From Ravibacter sp964559125 (GTDB taxonomy: Bacteria; Bacteroidota; Bacteroidia; Cytophagales; Spirosomataceae), in assembly GCA_964559125.1 (NCBI GenBank), contig CAZLGW010000033.1:1-64000 (forward strand): a stretch of 64,000 bases of DNA. The letters are read 5' to 3'. Under the pieces are notes generated by a model, which searched no databases, had not been told where the DNA came from, and saw nothing but the letters and a program-made list of their open reading frames with translations. Numbering within the stretch: position 1 is the first letter of the stretch; each line of letters begins with the position of its first letter. A program made the translations under genes and the position numbers. Below are positions 52,965 through 62,857 of the stretch, in pieces.

Positions 52965-53438
52965 TTAGTGATCATGGTTATGCTCTCCCCCCTGACCGTC
53001 CCCTGATCTGATGGTTACGATATCGTATACAGACCCGGTCTTTCCCTGCTGATCGGTCACTTTTAATTGCACCGAGTATTCTCCCAATGCAACTTCATCC
53101 AGCAGGTCGGCATGTTCGTAAAACCCGGGCACTTCTTTCTGTCCGACGTAACTTCCGGCATATTCCTTCTTAACCTTATGGTTGCCGTAGCCGCTTTTCT
53201 GAAGGATCTCAAGCTCTATCTTCTGAATAAGGCCCGGCGCTTTGATATCGGCTTCCAGGTGAATGGGAACTCCCGTATAGAAAATCCGGTCGTCCGGCGA
53301 TTCATGCGTTCCCAGGTGAATGATCCTGACGGTCGGAGCGGTGGGATCTGCGTTGTCGTCCTGGCTGCATGAGAGAAGAAAGCCCGGAGTCAGACCTATC
53401 AGGAGTGCTGTTCCCCATATTTTTGCTTTGTTTGTCAT
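52965..53438 (-). CDS. DUF4625-like lipoprotein with His-rich tail
   Basis: A 157-aa lipoprotein (lipobox LLSC, Cys24). The core is an Ig-like beta sandwich with RIIHLGTHESP and GEYSVQLKVTDQQGKTGS, matching the DUF4625 family. The extreme C-terminus is GGEHNHDH, which could bind metal. It starts the second half of the cluster, 143 bp after the SusD-like stop, with hairpin repeats in between. Confidence 0.78.
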   Translation of the reverse strand: MTNKAKIWGTALLIGLTPGFLLSCSQDDNADPTAPTVRIIHLGTHESPDDRIFYTGVPIHLEADIKAPGLIQKIELEILQKSGYGNHKVKKEYAGSYVGQKEVPGFYEHADLLDEVALGEYSVQLKVTDQQGKTGSVYDIVTIRSGDGQGGEHNHDH

Positions 53439-53521
53439 GTCGTTTGCTTTAGATGCTTTGATCCGGCAGTATTCTCCGGGATGGAATGATCAGAGTTGAG
53501 TCAGGAAAAGCAAGACTGCCC

Positions 53522-53561
53522 GCCTGACCTGACTGAATCAGGCAGGCAATCCTGCGGCAGG
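53522..53561. repeat. Two small palindromes between susD-like and DUF4625 genes
   Basis: GCCTGA (53522-53527) pairs with TCAGGC (53538-53543), and CCTGC-G-GCAGG (53551-53561) is a perfect 5+1+5 palindrome. They may act as a processing hairpin or be dispersed repeats. The gap here is 143 bp. Confidence 0.5.
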
Positions 53562-53581
53562 AACGTTCTCCCCGGCGCCGT

Positions 53582-55297
53582 TCAATACCCGGGGTTCTGG
53601 GCAATTCCCAGGTCATTTCCGGATAGTCCTTTCGGTATGGGGAAACGATAAAATTTCCCGCTTACATTGGCCGTTTTCGAACGGAGGTGCTTATGCACTT
53701 TTGCAAAAAACGGGTAGTTTGTTTTCACGCCGTTTGAAGCGCCGTCGTTCTCCGGTCCGAAGCTGGCGACAATCGACTCTACCGAGCTATAGTCATCTTT
53801 GTAGTATTCGAATTGAGGCACATCTGCCAGTACGGTAGAGACAAGTTTCCGCCAGCGCACGAGGTTCGACCAGTGACGCTGCTCGAAAAACAGTTCCAGG
53901 TACCACTCCTTTTCCAGGTCCTGCTGTGTGAGCACAGTATAAGTTTCCAGGCCAGCACGCTGACGCAGCTGGTTAACCGGCTGGGCGGCTTCATTTATCC
54001 TGCCCAACTGCAGCAAGGCCTCCGCCTTTATCAGAAGTACTTCTCCATAGCGGATCTCGATCCGGTTGATATTGTTGGGTTGCCCCGCCTCCGATCCGGG
54101 AGCTACTTCCCTGTAGGTGCTATGGCGGTGGATGAATTTACCGATACGCGGCGATGTAACCGGGAATACGTAATCGTAGCCTTTGTAATCATCCGACTTT
54201 CTAGGGCTGGCTATCAGGGGCTCATCCTGGTTATACAACCTGTTAAGAAGCGAGAAACGTTTGCGTTTATCGTCATCCGAAAAGCGGTTGAGCAATGTGG
54301 CGTCTGCCGGCCCGATATGGTTGTCGGCATACAGGTCGAAGCGGAATGTAAAAGGGCAGTGAGTCTGGTGGTTACCCTGTGCATCGCCCAGACCGTCGCC
54401 GTCATGGTGAATAGTGAAGATATGTTCCGAAGACCGGTTTTCAGCCGGTACTCCGAAGATCTTCTCATAGTCGGACTCCAACTGATAGTTACCACTGGAA
54501 ATGACCTTATCGGCATATTCCAACGCCTTCTGTAACCTATCCTTGTCCCAGGTAGCAGCTGCCGGATCGGTCTTGCCGGTGGCTATACCCGCTACCTCGC
54601 TCTGCGAAAGGGGCTTGCTGGCCCAGGTCAGGTATGCGCGCGCCAGAATAGCATTGGCCGCTCCCTTGCTTGCATTGGAACGGATCTGATCGTAAGCCGG
54701 CAGGTCGGCCTCCGCTTCGGTAAGATCCTTTACAATCTGCGCATATACCTCATCTATCGGCTTCCGTGTCGTTTGATCAGACTGGGAAGGATTCGTAGTC
54801 AGGATGAGCGGCACTTCTCCCCAGAGATTCGTAAGGTAATAGTATCCCAGGGCACGAATGAACTTCGCCCTCGCCCTGGCCAGTTTAATGGTCTCTTCCG
54901 AGAGGTTGTCGCCTGCATAACTGGAATCTGCCCTGGCAATGGTACGGTTAGCTTCGCCAATACTCACATAGAGATAATTGAAAATTTTCGTCGGGTACCA
55001 GTTATTTACATCCAGTTTGAACTGGCTAACCAGGGGACCGTCTGCATCGTCATTGCCTTCAAAACTGATGGTGTGCTCCGTTGCCGATTCCAGCAGGAAT
55101 GAATAGGAGGAGCTCAGCCGCTGCCAGGGCGGGTATGCTGCATTGGCGGTTGCCAGGGCTTCCTGGTCTGATTTCCATACGGATTCTCCGGTTATGACCT
55201 GCTGCTGACCGTCAGGATCATTGTTCTTGCACGAAAAAAGTACCAGGGAACTTGCCGTGACAATTGCTGCTGCTGAATAAATAAAGCGCTTTGTCAT
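53582..55297 (-). CDS. SusD/RagB-like lipoprotein
   Basis: A 571-aa lipoprotein with lipobox VLFSC (Cys23). It has the RagB/SusD helices: ARARAKFIRALGYYYLTNLWGEVPLI, the TPR block AANAILARAYLTWAS, and the C-terminal FFEQRHWSNLVRWRKL, ending IAQNPGY. It is the partner of the SusC-like protein at 55360-58461. Here the downstream genes are redox and metal-type proteins and no glycosidase is present, so a non-starch ligand (peptide, metal complex or host glycan) is possible. Confidence 0.93.
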   Translation of the reverse strand: MTKRFIYSAAAIVTASSLVLFSCKNNDPDGQQQVITGESVWKSDQEALATANAAYPPWQRLSSSYSFLLESATEHTISFEGNDDADGPLVSQFKLDVNNWYPTKIFNYLYVSIGEANRTIARADSSYAGDNLSEETIKLARARAKFIRALGYYYLTNLWGEVPLILTTNPSQSDQTTRKPIDEVYAQIVKDLTEAEADLPAYDQIRSNASKGAANAILARAYLTWASKPLSQSEVAGIATGKTDPAAATWDKDRLQKALEYADKVISSGNYQLESDYEKIFGVPAENRSSEHIFTIHHDGDGLGDAQGNHQTHCPFTFRFDLYADNHIGPADATLLNRFSDDDKRKRFSLLNRLYNQDEPLIASPRKSDDYKGYDYVFPVTSPRIGKFIHRHSTYREVAPGSEAGQPNNINRIEIRYGEVLLIKAEALLQLGRINEAAQPVNQLRQRAGLETYTVLTQQDLEKEWYLELFFEQRHWSNLVRWRKLVSTVLADVPQFEYYKDDYSSVESIVASFGPENDGASNGVKTNYPFFAKVHKHLRSKTANVSGKFYRFPIPKGLSGNDLGIAQNPGY

Positions 55298-55359
55298 TTT
55301 AGTGAAATTTGAGTGTTAAACAATTGAGATTATTTTGAAATGGAATATCCGACCGGGTG

Positions 55360-58300
55360 CTAAAATGAAATGCTCAGACCTGCCAGAAAGGTGCGGGGCA
55401 TAGGAAATGCGCCCAGATCAATACCTTTTGATACCTCCGGGTCATACCCTTTATAGGCTGTCAGGGTAAGCAGGTTTTGAGCCGTAGCAAACGCCCGGAT
55501 ACGTAAAGACAGATTTTGCAGAACCGGCGAGCCTTTTCCGACGGTGTAACCGAGCGTTATCGTTTTTAACCGCAGATAGGAAGCGTCTTCAACATAGCGG
55601 CTGTCCAACTCGGACGAAAGCGGTACTGCGGTAATACGGGGTACGGTATTCGACGGATTGGTTTCCGTCCAGCTATCCAGGAGTACGGCCGACGCATTGT
55701 AAGCGTCGTTGGGCCTTTCCATATACCTGCGTAGCTGGTTGTACACGCTATTCCCCTGTACTCCCTGCAGCAGGAAGAAGAGATCGATCCCCTTGTAATT
55801 GATTGAGGAAGACAGCCCGTAGGTCAGGCCCGGCTGTTTGCTTCCGAGCACAACCCGGTCATTCACGTCGATATGGCGATCGTTGTTTACATCTCTGTAG
55901 CGCGGATCTCCCGGCCGGAGGGCTGTATAGGAAGGGGTCGTCGGCAAAGCTGATACGTCCTCATTCTTCTGTACCACCCCATCAAATACCAGCCCGTAGA
56001 ATGAGCCGAGCGGTTGGCCTACACGCAGGATTTCGACACCCAGTATTCTCTCCGTCGTATTTCCGAACAATTCCGTGATCCGGTTATGGTTGCGGGCTAT
56101 GTTTCCTGCAACCGACCATTGGATCCTGTCGCTGTTTACCAGCAAGGCATTTATCGAAACCTCTGCGCCTTTATTCGTCAGGTTTCCGACATTGACCAGT
56201 TGCTCATTTTCCTCACCTAACTTTGGAGGTATACGCAACAGCAGGTCCGAGGTCTTTTTGTAATAGATATCGCCGGAAGCCGAGATCCTGTTGTTGAGGA
56301 ACCCGGCGTCGATGCCCAGGTTATATTGCGACGTCGTTTCCCATTTCAGGTTTTCGTTGCCGCTGTTCCCCACACGATATGCTACGCCGTCGCCGTAATG
56401 AACGGCCTCGAGGAACTGGAGGTATTCGTAGTCCCCGATCTCCTGGTTACCCACGCTACCGGCACTCGCCCGCAGCTTCAGGTTGCTCAGGTTCCTGGCA
56501 TCCCGCAGAAAAGCTTCTTCGTCGATATTCCACGACACCCCTACAGACGGGAAAAATCCCCACTTATGATTTTTTGCAAATCGAGTGGAATAGTCGCTCC
56601 GGAAGTTGGCTGTCAGGTGGTAGCGGTCGTGAAAAGAATAGTTGACGCGTCCCAGCAATGAATAGAGCTTGCTCTGCGTAGCTCCGCTGAAAATGGGCCT
56701 GGCCCCGTATGGCGACCCATCCTGCAGGTTGTTGACCCCGAGGCTCTCATTGGTAAAGCGCGAACTGAGCGTCGAGATAAAATTTGTTTTTGTATCCTGG
56801 AAAGTAAGGCCTCCCAGGGCGTCGAAAGAATGGACAGCATTCTTTCGCTTTGCATATGAAAGCGTAAATTCAGACAGTAGTATTTCCGAACGTTTGTTGC
56901 CTACCCCCCCTATCCCTTTGGGTTCCAGGCCAAGCGCCGTATACGATGGCGAAAAATAATTCTGTGTCGCATGCCCTATATTGCTTCCTATGCTCAGCTT
57001 CGCTGTCAACCCTTCAAGAGGGTTATATTGTGCATAAAAATTGCTGAGTACAGAGGCATAAGTTGTTTCCGCCGTACTGTTCACCAGGTCTGATATGGGA
57101 TTGGCCGTTGTCTCTCCTTCCCTGAGGTAGGCATACTCAAAAGGATTTTTGTAGTTATACCTGCCGTTGGCAGCGTAGAAAGGCACTACGGGCGGCATAT
57201 ACAGTGCATACGTCAGCGAATTTGCGATTCCTGCCGAATATGGTGAGCTGTTGTAATTTACGTCTTCGAATGTAGTCAGGCTTTTCTGGCTGCTTTTGTT
57301 GCCTGTCAGGCTTATCCCGATCTTAAGCCGGGGCAGCAACTCGCGGTCATAATTGATGCGGCCTGCAAAACGCGTAAACCCGGAATTAAGTACTACTCCC
57401 TCCTGCGAAAGGTAGTTCCCGGAAATGAAGAACTGCGATTTTTCATCTCCGCCGCTGATCGAGATCGAGTGATTTTGGGTTGTGCCGGTCTGCAGCACGG
57501 CACGCTGCCAGTCGTAGCCCTCCCCCAGCCTGGCGATTTCTGTGTCGCTATACCCCGGCTTGTTCAGGAAATAATCTTTCTGCATGCGCGCCCATTGCGA
57601 TGCATTGAGGATATCCAGCTTCTTCACCGAATTGGCGGCTCCGTAAGAAAACTGGTAATCAACCGAGCTCTGACCTTTCCTGCCTCTCTTTGTAGTAATC
57701 AGGATAACGCCGTTTGATCCTCTCGAACCATAGATTGCAGTCGCCGAAACATCTTTCAGGACTTCGATCGATTCAATATCGGAAGGATTCAGCAGGTTAA
57801 GCGGGTTAAACTCGCCCTCGATTCCGCCGAATCCCACTTTGGTGGAAGAATTATCGCTGAAGAACAGAAAACCGTCTATTACATAGAGCGGATTATTGCT
57901 GGCGTTGACGGAATTCCCTCCGCGTATACGGATAGCCGCAGGAGCTCCGGGTTGTCCTGAAGCCTGTGTAACGCTGACGCCTGCTACGGCGCCTCCCAGC
58001 AGGACATCTACCGACGGCGCTACATTATACTCGAGTATCTTTTTGGGAACCGACGAAATCGCTCCCGTAAGCTCTTTCCGCTTTTGAGTACCGTAACCCA
58101 CCACTACCACTTCGCTCAGGTTTTTAGGCTCCTCTTCCAAAAGCAACCTGACCGGGTCGGAATTGTTCAGTGTAACCTGTTGTGGGTAATATCCTATAAA
58201 ACTGACTGTCAGTACCACCGGGAAAACACCTTTCGTCCGGATAACAAACTCTCCGTTTACATTCGAAATGACGCCGTTCTCCGTCCCTTTTTCAATAATA

Positions 58301-58461
58301 GTGGCGCCAATAACAGGCTCTCCGGTTTGCTTATCGGCAATATTCCCTCTTATATCCGATTGGGAATACCCACTTGTGTTGAAAAAAAGCAAGCAAAAAA
58401 CAATACTATTAAAATATAATTTCCAGGAGTAAAAGTCTTTTATGTAAATCAGTTTAGTCAT
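55360..58461 (-). CDS. SusC/RagA-like TonB-dependent receptor
   Basis: A 1033-aa receptor. A long N-terminal signal region (residues 1-34, ending SGYSQS) is followed by a carboxypeptidase-like domain (DIRGNIADKQTGEPVIGATIIEKGTENG), the SusC signature (EVVVVGYGTQKRKELTG), a plug with VIDGFLFFSDN, and a barrel ending LSISF. It pairs with the SusD-like protein 62 bp downstream. The upstream region (58462-58860) is AT-rich with no clear promoter. Cluster content suggests RagA-type uptake, but the substrate is unknown. Confidence 0.93.
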   Translation of the reverse strand: MTKLIYIKDFYSWKLYFNSIVFCLLFFNTSGYSQSDIRGNIADKQTGEPVIGATIIEKGTENGVISNVNGEFVIRTKGVFPVVLTVSFIGYYPQQVTLNNSDPVRLLLEEEPKNLSEVVVVGYGTQKRKELTGAISSVPKKILEYNVAPSVDVLLGGAVAGVSVTQASGQPGAPAAIRIRGGNSVNASNNPLYVIDGFLFFSDNSSTKVGFGGIEGEFNPLNLLNPSDIESIEVLKDVSATAIYGSRGSNGVILITTKRGRKGQSSVDYQFSYGAANSVKKLDILNASQWARMQKDYFLNKPGYSDTEIARLGEGYDWQRAVLQTGTTQNHSISISGGDEKSQFFISGNYLSQEGVVLNSGFTRFAGRINYDRELLPRLKIGISLTGNKSSQKSLTTFEDVNYNSSPYSAGIANSLTYALYMPPVVPFYAANGRYNYKNPFEYAYLREGETTANPISDLVNSTAETTYASVLSNFYAQYNPLEGLTAKLSIGSNIGHATQNYFSPSYTALGLEPKGIGGVGNKRSEILLSEFTLSYAKRKNAVHSFDALGGLTFQDTKTNFISTLSSRFTNESLGVNNLQDGSPYGARPIFSGATQSKLYSLLGRVNYSFHDRYHLTANFRSDYSTRFAKNHKWGFFPSVGVSWNIDEEAFLRDARNLSNLKLRASAGSVGNQEIGDYEYLQFLEAVHYGDGVAYRVGNSGNENLKWETTSQYNLGIDAGFLNNRISASGDIYYKKTSDLLLRIPPKLGEENEQLVNVGNLTNKGAEVSINALLVNSDRIQWSVAGNIARNHNRITELFGNTTERILGVEILRVGQPLGSFYGLVFDGVVQKNEDVSALPTTPSYTALRPGDPRYRDVNNDRHIDVNDRVVLGSKQPGLTYGLSSSINYKGIDLFFLLQGVQGNSVYNQLRRYMERPNDAYNASAVLLDSWTETNPSNTVPRITAVPLSSELDSRYVEDASYLRLKTITLGYTVGKGSPVLQNLSLRIRAFATAQNLLTLTAYKGYDPEVSKGIDLGAFPMPRTFLAGLSISF

Positions 58462-59279
58462 AATATTTATCTAATAATATTTTTATTCAAGAAATAAAGT
58501 CCCAGGAAACAGATATGAATTCATGATATTATAAAGGGCATATAGCGCCTTATAGTCGCATTATAACGCGTGCTATCTCCATTGTTAATTTTGTAATAGA
58601 GCGAATAATATCAATTATCTTCATCAGGAAATCAGCATCTCATTCTTTGTATTTTTTTAAGTACGAGGTCATTTTCATTAATTGTATTTTTTTGATAAGT
58701 CTATTTAGTATACAAACTTAGTAGATTAATTGAAGAATAAAAAAGAACCTACCTGTTCATCTTCTGTAAAATCGCGTACTTTACCTAAAATATTTTTAAA
58801 AAAATATACATAACATACTTATTATTAGACTATCACAAAATAATCTTTCAATTTATGAGAAACAGGCCTGTCATCCGTACTACCGGACTTCGGCATGACC
58901 TGATGCTTTGCTTCCTGCTAAGAGCATATTTTAAAATACGGATTTAACAAAGAATTATCTCCCGGCTATTTCAATCTGACTACTACATCCTTTCTCTACA
59001 AAATATTGTCAGGTATCACCTATAAAGGATACCTGATCATACAGGTGTTTTAAAAAATGATTTCCTGTTTCTGACATCCGGTATCCAGCTTAGGTAAAGT
59101 ACCGGAAAATAAATAAAAATATTTTTCAACATTTTGATCTTCTTGTAGCTTGCCGGAGTTTGATCCAATTCAGGTTATCTCATCTTTCATTTTTTCCCTT
59201 TCGGAAAAGAAGGCTATAGTAGAATTCCTTATTTATTTTTTCCTTACCGTATTTATCAATTATCAAACATTAATCACAA
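58462..59279. other. AT-rich intergenic region between divergent genes, with one strong stem-loop
   Basis: 818 bp without a credible gene. A stem-loop with 9-bp perfect arms, TCAGGTATC (59009-59017) and GATACCTGA (59028-59036), lies 243 bp before the encapsulin start. I found no full TTTG-N20-TAnnTTTG promoter for either flanking gene. The rest is AT-rich and repetitive; a minor motif CAAACTTA near 58711 could be a -7 box for the SusC gene, without a matching -33. Confidence 0.5.
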
Positions 59280-60197
59280 ATGACTCAAAAAGTACAGCAG
59301 ACTGCATTAGGGGATGTTGCTGCCCGGCAGCTGGCGATCGCAACGAGAACAGTCCCTCAGATGGTCACGATTACCCCCAGGTGGCTAACGCATTTACTTA
59401 ACTGGGTTCCGGTCGACTCTGGTGTCTACCGGCTCAACAAAGTCAAAGATGCCAGCTCGGTAGAAGTCGATTGTTCTGCGCGGGACGAACGCGTTCTCCC
59501 GCAAACATTCGTAGACTATGTCGAAAATCCTCGTGAATACAACCTCTCGGCAGTCCAGACTATCGTAGATGTACACACACGTGTATCAGACCTTTATAGC
59601 AAACCCTACAACCAGATCAGCGAGCAGTTACGGCTTGCTGTCGAAACGGTTAAAGAACGCCAGGAAAGCGAGCTGATAAATAATACGGAATACGGTTTGC
59701 TGCACAGCGCTTCCAAACACCAGCAGATTAAAACGCGGAAAGGCCCGCCGACACCGGACGATTTTGATGAGCTGATTTCAAAAGTATGGAAAGAACCGGG
59801 CTTTTTCCTGCTTCATCCCAAAGCTATAGCTGCATTCGGCAGGGAGTGTACCCGTCGCGGAGTACCGCCTCCTACTACCACCCTCTTCGGGTCATCCTTC
59901 CTGACCTGGAGAGGTATACCGCTTATTCCGTCGGATAAACTGCCGGTCGAGAACGGAAAATCAAAAGTAATACTCCTGCGCACAGGAGAAAGCCGCCAGG
60001 GAGTAATAGGGCTTTTCCAGCCCGGACTGCCCGGAGAGCAGAGCCCCGGGTTATCGGTGCGCTTTATGGGGATTAACGATCGCGCTATTGCCTCTTACCT
60101 CGTGTCTCTTTATTGCTCGCTCGCCGTTTTGGTAGACGATGCTATAGCTATTCTGGATGATGTAGACCTGGATAATTACTATGAATATAAATATTGA
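59280..60197 (+). CDS. Family 2A encapsulin shell protein
   Basis: A 305-aa protein with the HK97-like encapsulin layout. The start LGDVAARQLAIATRTVP and the blocks PRWLTHLLNWVPVDSGVYR, FVDYVENPREYNLS, VDVHTRVSDLYS, KERQESELINNTEYGLL, PPTPDDFDELI and AAFGRECTRRGVPPP, together with a C-terminal ASYLVSLYCSLAVL, are all features of Family 2A encapsulins (SrpI type). No targeting signal is needed because it is the shell itself. It assembles into an icosahedral cage that holds the cysteine desulfurase encoded directly downstream; the genes overlap by 17 bp. Confidence 0.96.
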   Translation: MTQKVQQTALGDVAARQLAIATRTVPQMVTITPRWLTHLLNWVPVDSGVYRLNKVKDASSVEVDCSARDERVLPQTFVDYVENPREYNLSAVQTIVDVHTRVSDLYSKPYNQISEQLRLAVETVKERQESELINNTEYGLLHSASKHQQIKTRKGPPTPDDFDELISKVWKEPGFFLLHPKAIAAFGRECTRRGVPPPTTTLFGSSFLTWRGIPLIPSDKLPVENGKSKVILLRTGESRQGVIGLFQPGLPGEQSPGLSVRFMGINDRAIASYLVSLYCSLAVLVDDAIAILDDVDLDNYYEYKY

Positions 60198-61752
60198 CCA
60201 GACCGATCTCCGGGTATTTAACGATACGTTTTCCGATAGCATCCCCGATACCGGTCAACTGGAGAAGATCGCCAACACATACTTCGGGCGTTTACCCGGC
60301 AACCAGCCGCAGGCAACCTATTCCCTTCCTCCCCGGGAAGGCGGCAGCCACAGCTATTATTTTCTGTCGCCCGGGTCGGTCTGCCCTTTCCGCGATGACC
60401 TCATCCGGCGGGGCATCAACCTGGCAGCGGATAAGCAGCAAATACCGGGAGCCATTGCCTCGCTGCTCGACGTAGACGCCATCAGGAGGGATTTCCCGAT
60501 ATTAAAAGAATTCATTAACGGGAAGCCCCTGATCTGGTTCGACAATGCGGCCACGACACAAAAGCCGCAATCTGTCATTGACCGGGTAAGCTACTTCTAT
60601 GCGCATGAGAATTCTAACGTTCATCGCGGCGCTCATAAACTGGCCGCACGCTCTACTGATGCTTATGAAGAAGCCAGGGAAACGGTCAGAAGGTTTTTGA
60701 ATGCTTCATCCACAAATGAGATTGTGTTTGTGAGAGGCTCCACTGAGGCGATCAACCTGGTTGCCAAAAGCTGGGGGGAAGAGCATCTGAAAGAAGGAGA
60801 TGAGGTCATTGTCAGCCACCTCGAACACCACGCAAACATCGTGCCTTGGCAGCAGCTGGCAGCAAAAAAGGGGCTTAAACTCAGGGTAATACCGATAGAC
60901 GACAACGGACAGATACTTCTCGATGAGTATTCCAGGCTGCTCAACCCGAAGACAAAGCTCGTTGCCTTTACCCATGTGTCAAATGCGCTGGGGACCGTCA
61001 CGCCTGCCAGGCAAATGATCGAACTGGCCCATTCGGCCGGCGCCAGGGTGCTGCTGGATGGCGCGCAGTCCGTTTCCCATCTGGCGGTAGACCTGCAATC
61101 CCTCAACCCGGATTGGTTTGTCTTTTCGGGTCACAAAATCTTCGCTCCTACCGGAATCGGGGTCCTCTATGGCAAAGAAGAGCTGCTTAATGACACAAAA
61201 CCGTGGCAGGGAGGAGGCAACATGATCAAAGACGTGACTTTCGAGCATACTGAATATCACAAAGCGCCCGGAAGATTTGAAGCCGGCACCGGGAACATTG
61301 CCGATGCGGTAGGCCTGGGAGAGGCGTTGAAGTATGTAAGCCGTATCGGGTTGGACCGTATCCACGCCTATGAAAATTATCTGTTGCAATATGCTACACG
61401 GCTGCTTAAAGAGGTTCCGGGACTGAAACTAATAGGAACTGCGGAAGAAAAAGCCAGCGTATTATCATTTACGCTGGAAGGCTATACGAACGACGAAGTC
61501 GGACAGGCCCTGAACAAAGAAGGGATAGCCGTACGCACGGGCCATCATTGTGCCCAGCCGGTATTACGCCGCTTCGGACTTGAGAGTACGGTACGTCCTT
61601 CTCTTGCTTTTTATAATACTCCCCGGGAAGTGGACTCGCTGGTTTCGACCTTGTACAGGCTGAGAGCAAACGCTTTCGAAAAAGACTTCAGACATGAATA
61701 TCACGACCTGAGCTCTATACCTCTCCAATCGCATATTCGGCCCGGCGGGTAG
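60181..61752 (+). CDS. Encapsulated cysteine desulfurase (SufS-like) with N-terminal cargo extension
   Basis: A 523-aa PLP enzyme. Residues 1 to about 97 are a low-complexity extension with a conserved YYFLSPGSVCPFRDDLI segment, matching the cargo-loading domains of Family 2A desulfurases. Residues about 98-523 are a type-II cysteine desulfurase: PLP lysine K319 in FSGHK, catalytic Cys457 in RTGHHCAQP, and SNVHRGAHKLA. It converts cysteine to alanine and persulfide and, in known relatives, fills the encapsulin with sulfur. The start at 60181 lies inside the end of the encapsulin gene, so translation is coupled. Confidence 0.95.
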   Translation: MNINIDQTDLRVFNDTFSDSIPDTGQLEKIANTYFGRLPGNQPQATYSLPPREGGSHSYYFLSPGSVCPFRDDLIRRGINLAADKQQIPGAIASLLDVDAIRRDFPILKEFINGKPLIWFDNAATTQKPQSVIDRVSYFYAHENSNVHRGAHKLAARSTDAYEEARETVRRFLNASSTNEIVFVRGSTEAINLVAKSWGEEHLKEGDEVIVSHLEHHANIVPWQQLAAKKGLKLRVIPIDDNGQILLDEYSRLLNPKTKLVAFTHVSNALGTVTPARQMIELAHSAGARVLLDGAQSVSHLAVDLQSLNPDWFVFSGHKIFAPTGIGVLYGKEELLNDTKPWQGGGNMIKDVTFEHTEYHKAPGRFEAGTGNIADAVGLGEALKYVSRIGLDRIHAYENYLLQYATRLLKEVPGLKLIGTAEEKASVLSFTLEGYTNDEVGQALNKEGIAVRTGHHCAQPVLRRFGLESTVRPSLAFYNTPREVDSLVSTLYRLRANAFEKDFRHEYHDLSSIPLQSHIRPGG

Positions 61753-61809
61753 GTGTTTTCCGGAAAATCTTCCGTAAATTCCCTTCTTTAACGATACTGC
61801 CGCCACACC

Positions 61810-62802
61810 ATGCTCCGGTTCACTCCTAAAGGCATCTATTGCACTCCCGGCCGGTTTTACATCGACCCCTGGCGCCCGGTAGACAAGGCTGTGATCACAC
61901 ACGGGCACTCCGACCACGCCCGTTGGGGAATGAAGCGGTACCTTTGCCACCACTATACCGTACCGATCCTGAAAAGTCGTCTCGGGCCTGATATCGCGGT
62001 GCAGGGCATCGGCTACAACGAACCCATTACCGTTAACGGCGTGAAAGTCTCCCTTCACCCGGCCGGGCATATCATCGGCTCGGCCCAGGTAAGGATGGAA
62101 TATGAAGGGAAAATCGCAGTCGTTTCCGGGGATTACAAAATCCAGGACGATGGCCTGTCTACTCCTTTCGAGGTGGTTGCCTGCCATGAGTTCGTGACCG
62201 AAAGCACTTTCGGACTACCGATCTACAACTGGCTGACGGTCGCGCAGCAGAATGATCAGCTCAGGCAATGGGCGCTGAACAATCAGGCAAACGGGAAAAC
62301 CTCTGCCTTCATCGGTTACTCCCTTGGAAAAGCGCAGCGAATCATGAAAGCATTGGAGAGTATTGGCCCACTGCATGTGCATTATTCCATCGCCAGACTC
62401 AACCAGGCTTACGAAAGCGTCGGGATAAGGCTTCCGGACTACCAGGTGGCGGATCTGAGGGAGGATGTAAAGCACCTCGACAAAGGGATCGTGATCCTCC
62501 CACCCTCCCTTTTTGACTCCAACCTAATCCGGAAGATCCCAAACAAAGCCGATGCCATCTGTTCCGGCTGGATGCAGGTGCGGGGCGCCAGGAGATGGCG
62601 CAGCGCCGACGCCGGCTTTGCTATAAGCGATCATGCCGACTGGAACGGGTTGCTGGAAATAATAAAGGCTACAGGCGCGCAAAAGGTGTACGTAACCCAC
62701 GGTCAAACCGCCGTATTCACCAAATACCTCAACGAAACCGGTATCCGGGCTGAAGAGGTCAGAACAGAATTCGGGACCGAAGAAGACCCTGAAAGTGAAT
62801 AA
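61810..62802 (+). CDS. Ligase-associated DNA exonuclease (metallo-beta-lactamase fold)
   Basis: A 330-aa enzyme of the MBL/beta-CASP group. The metal-binding motif HGHSDHARWG is at residues 31-40, followed by KAVITHGHSDH, GHIIGSAQVRMEY and SFDSNLI. The C-terminal part contains AISDHADWNGLLEIIKATGAQKVYVTHGQ, typical of the beta-CASP C-terminal motifs. Together with the DNA ligase gene downstream (115 bp gap) it forms the ligase-associated DNA repair cassette of Bacteroidota, which often also has a helicase and a phosphoesterase beyond the ligase. Function: exonucleolytic end processing for repair. Confidence 0.9.
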   Translation: MLRFTPKGIYCTPGRFYIDPWRPVDKAVITHGHSDHARWGMKRYLCHHYTVPILKSRLGPDIAVQGIGYNEPITVNGVKVSLHPAGHIIGSAQVRMEYEGKIAVVSGDYKIQDDGLSTPFEVVACHEFVTESTFGLPIYNWLTVAQQNDQLRQWALNNQANGKTSAFIGYSLGKAQRIMKALESIGPLHVHYSIARLNQAYESVGIRLPDYQVADLREDVKHLDKGIVILPPSLFDSNLIRKIPNKADAICSGWMQVRGARRWRSADAGFAISDHADWNGLLEIIKATGAQKVYVTHGQTAVFTKYLNETGIRAEEVRTEFGTEEDPESE

Positions 62803-62857
62803 ATTATGAATGACATGCTTTTCTCATTATCTCATTGTCTCTCCCGATCCCCGATAG

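Noticed and set aside
58462..59279. Small protein gene in the region before the encapsulin
   Set aside because: The only open frame (59150-59401) is out of frame with and overlaps the encapsulin start, and has no coding character.
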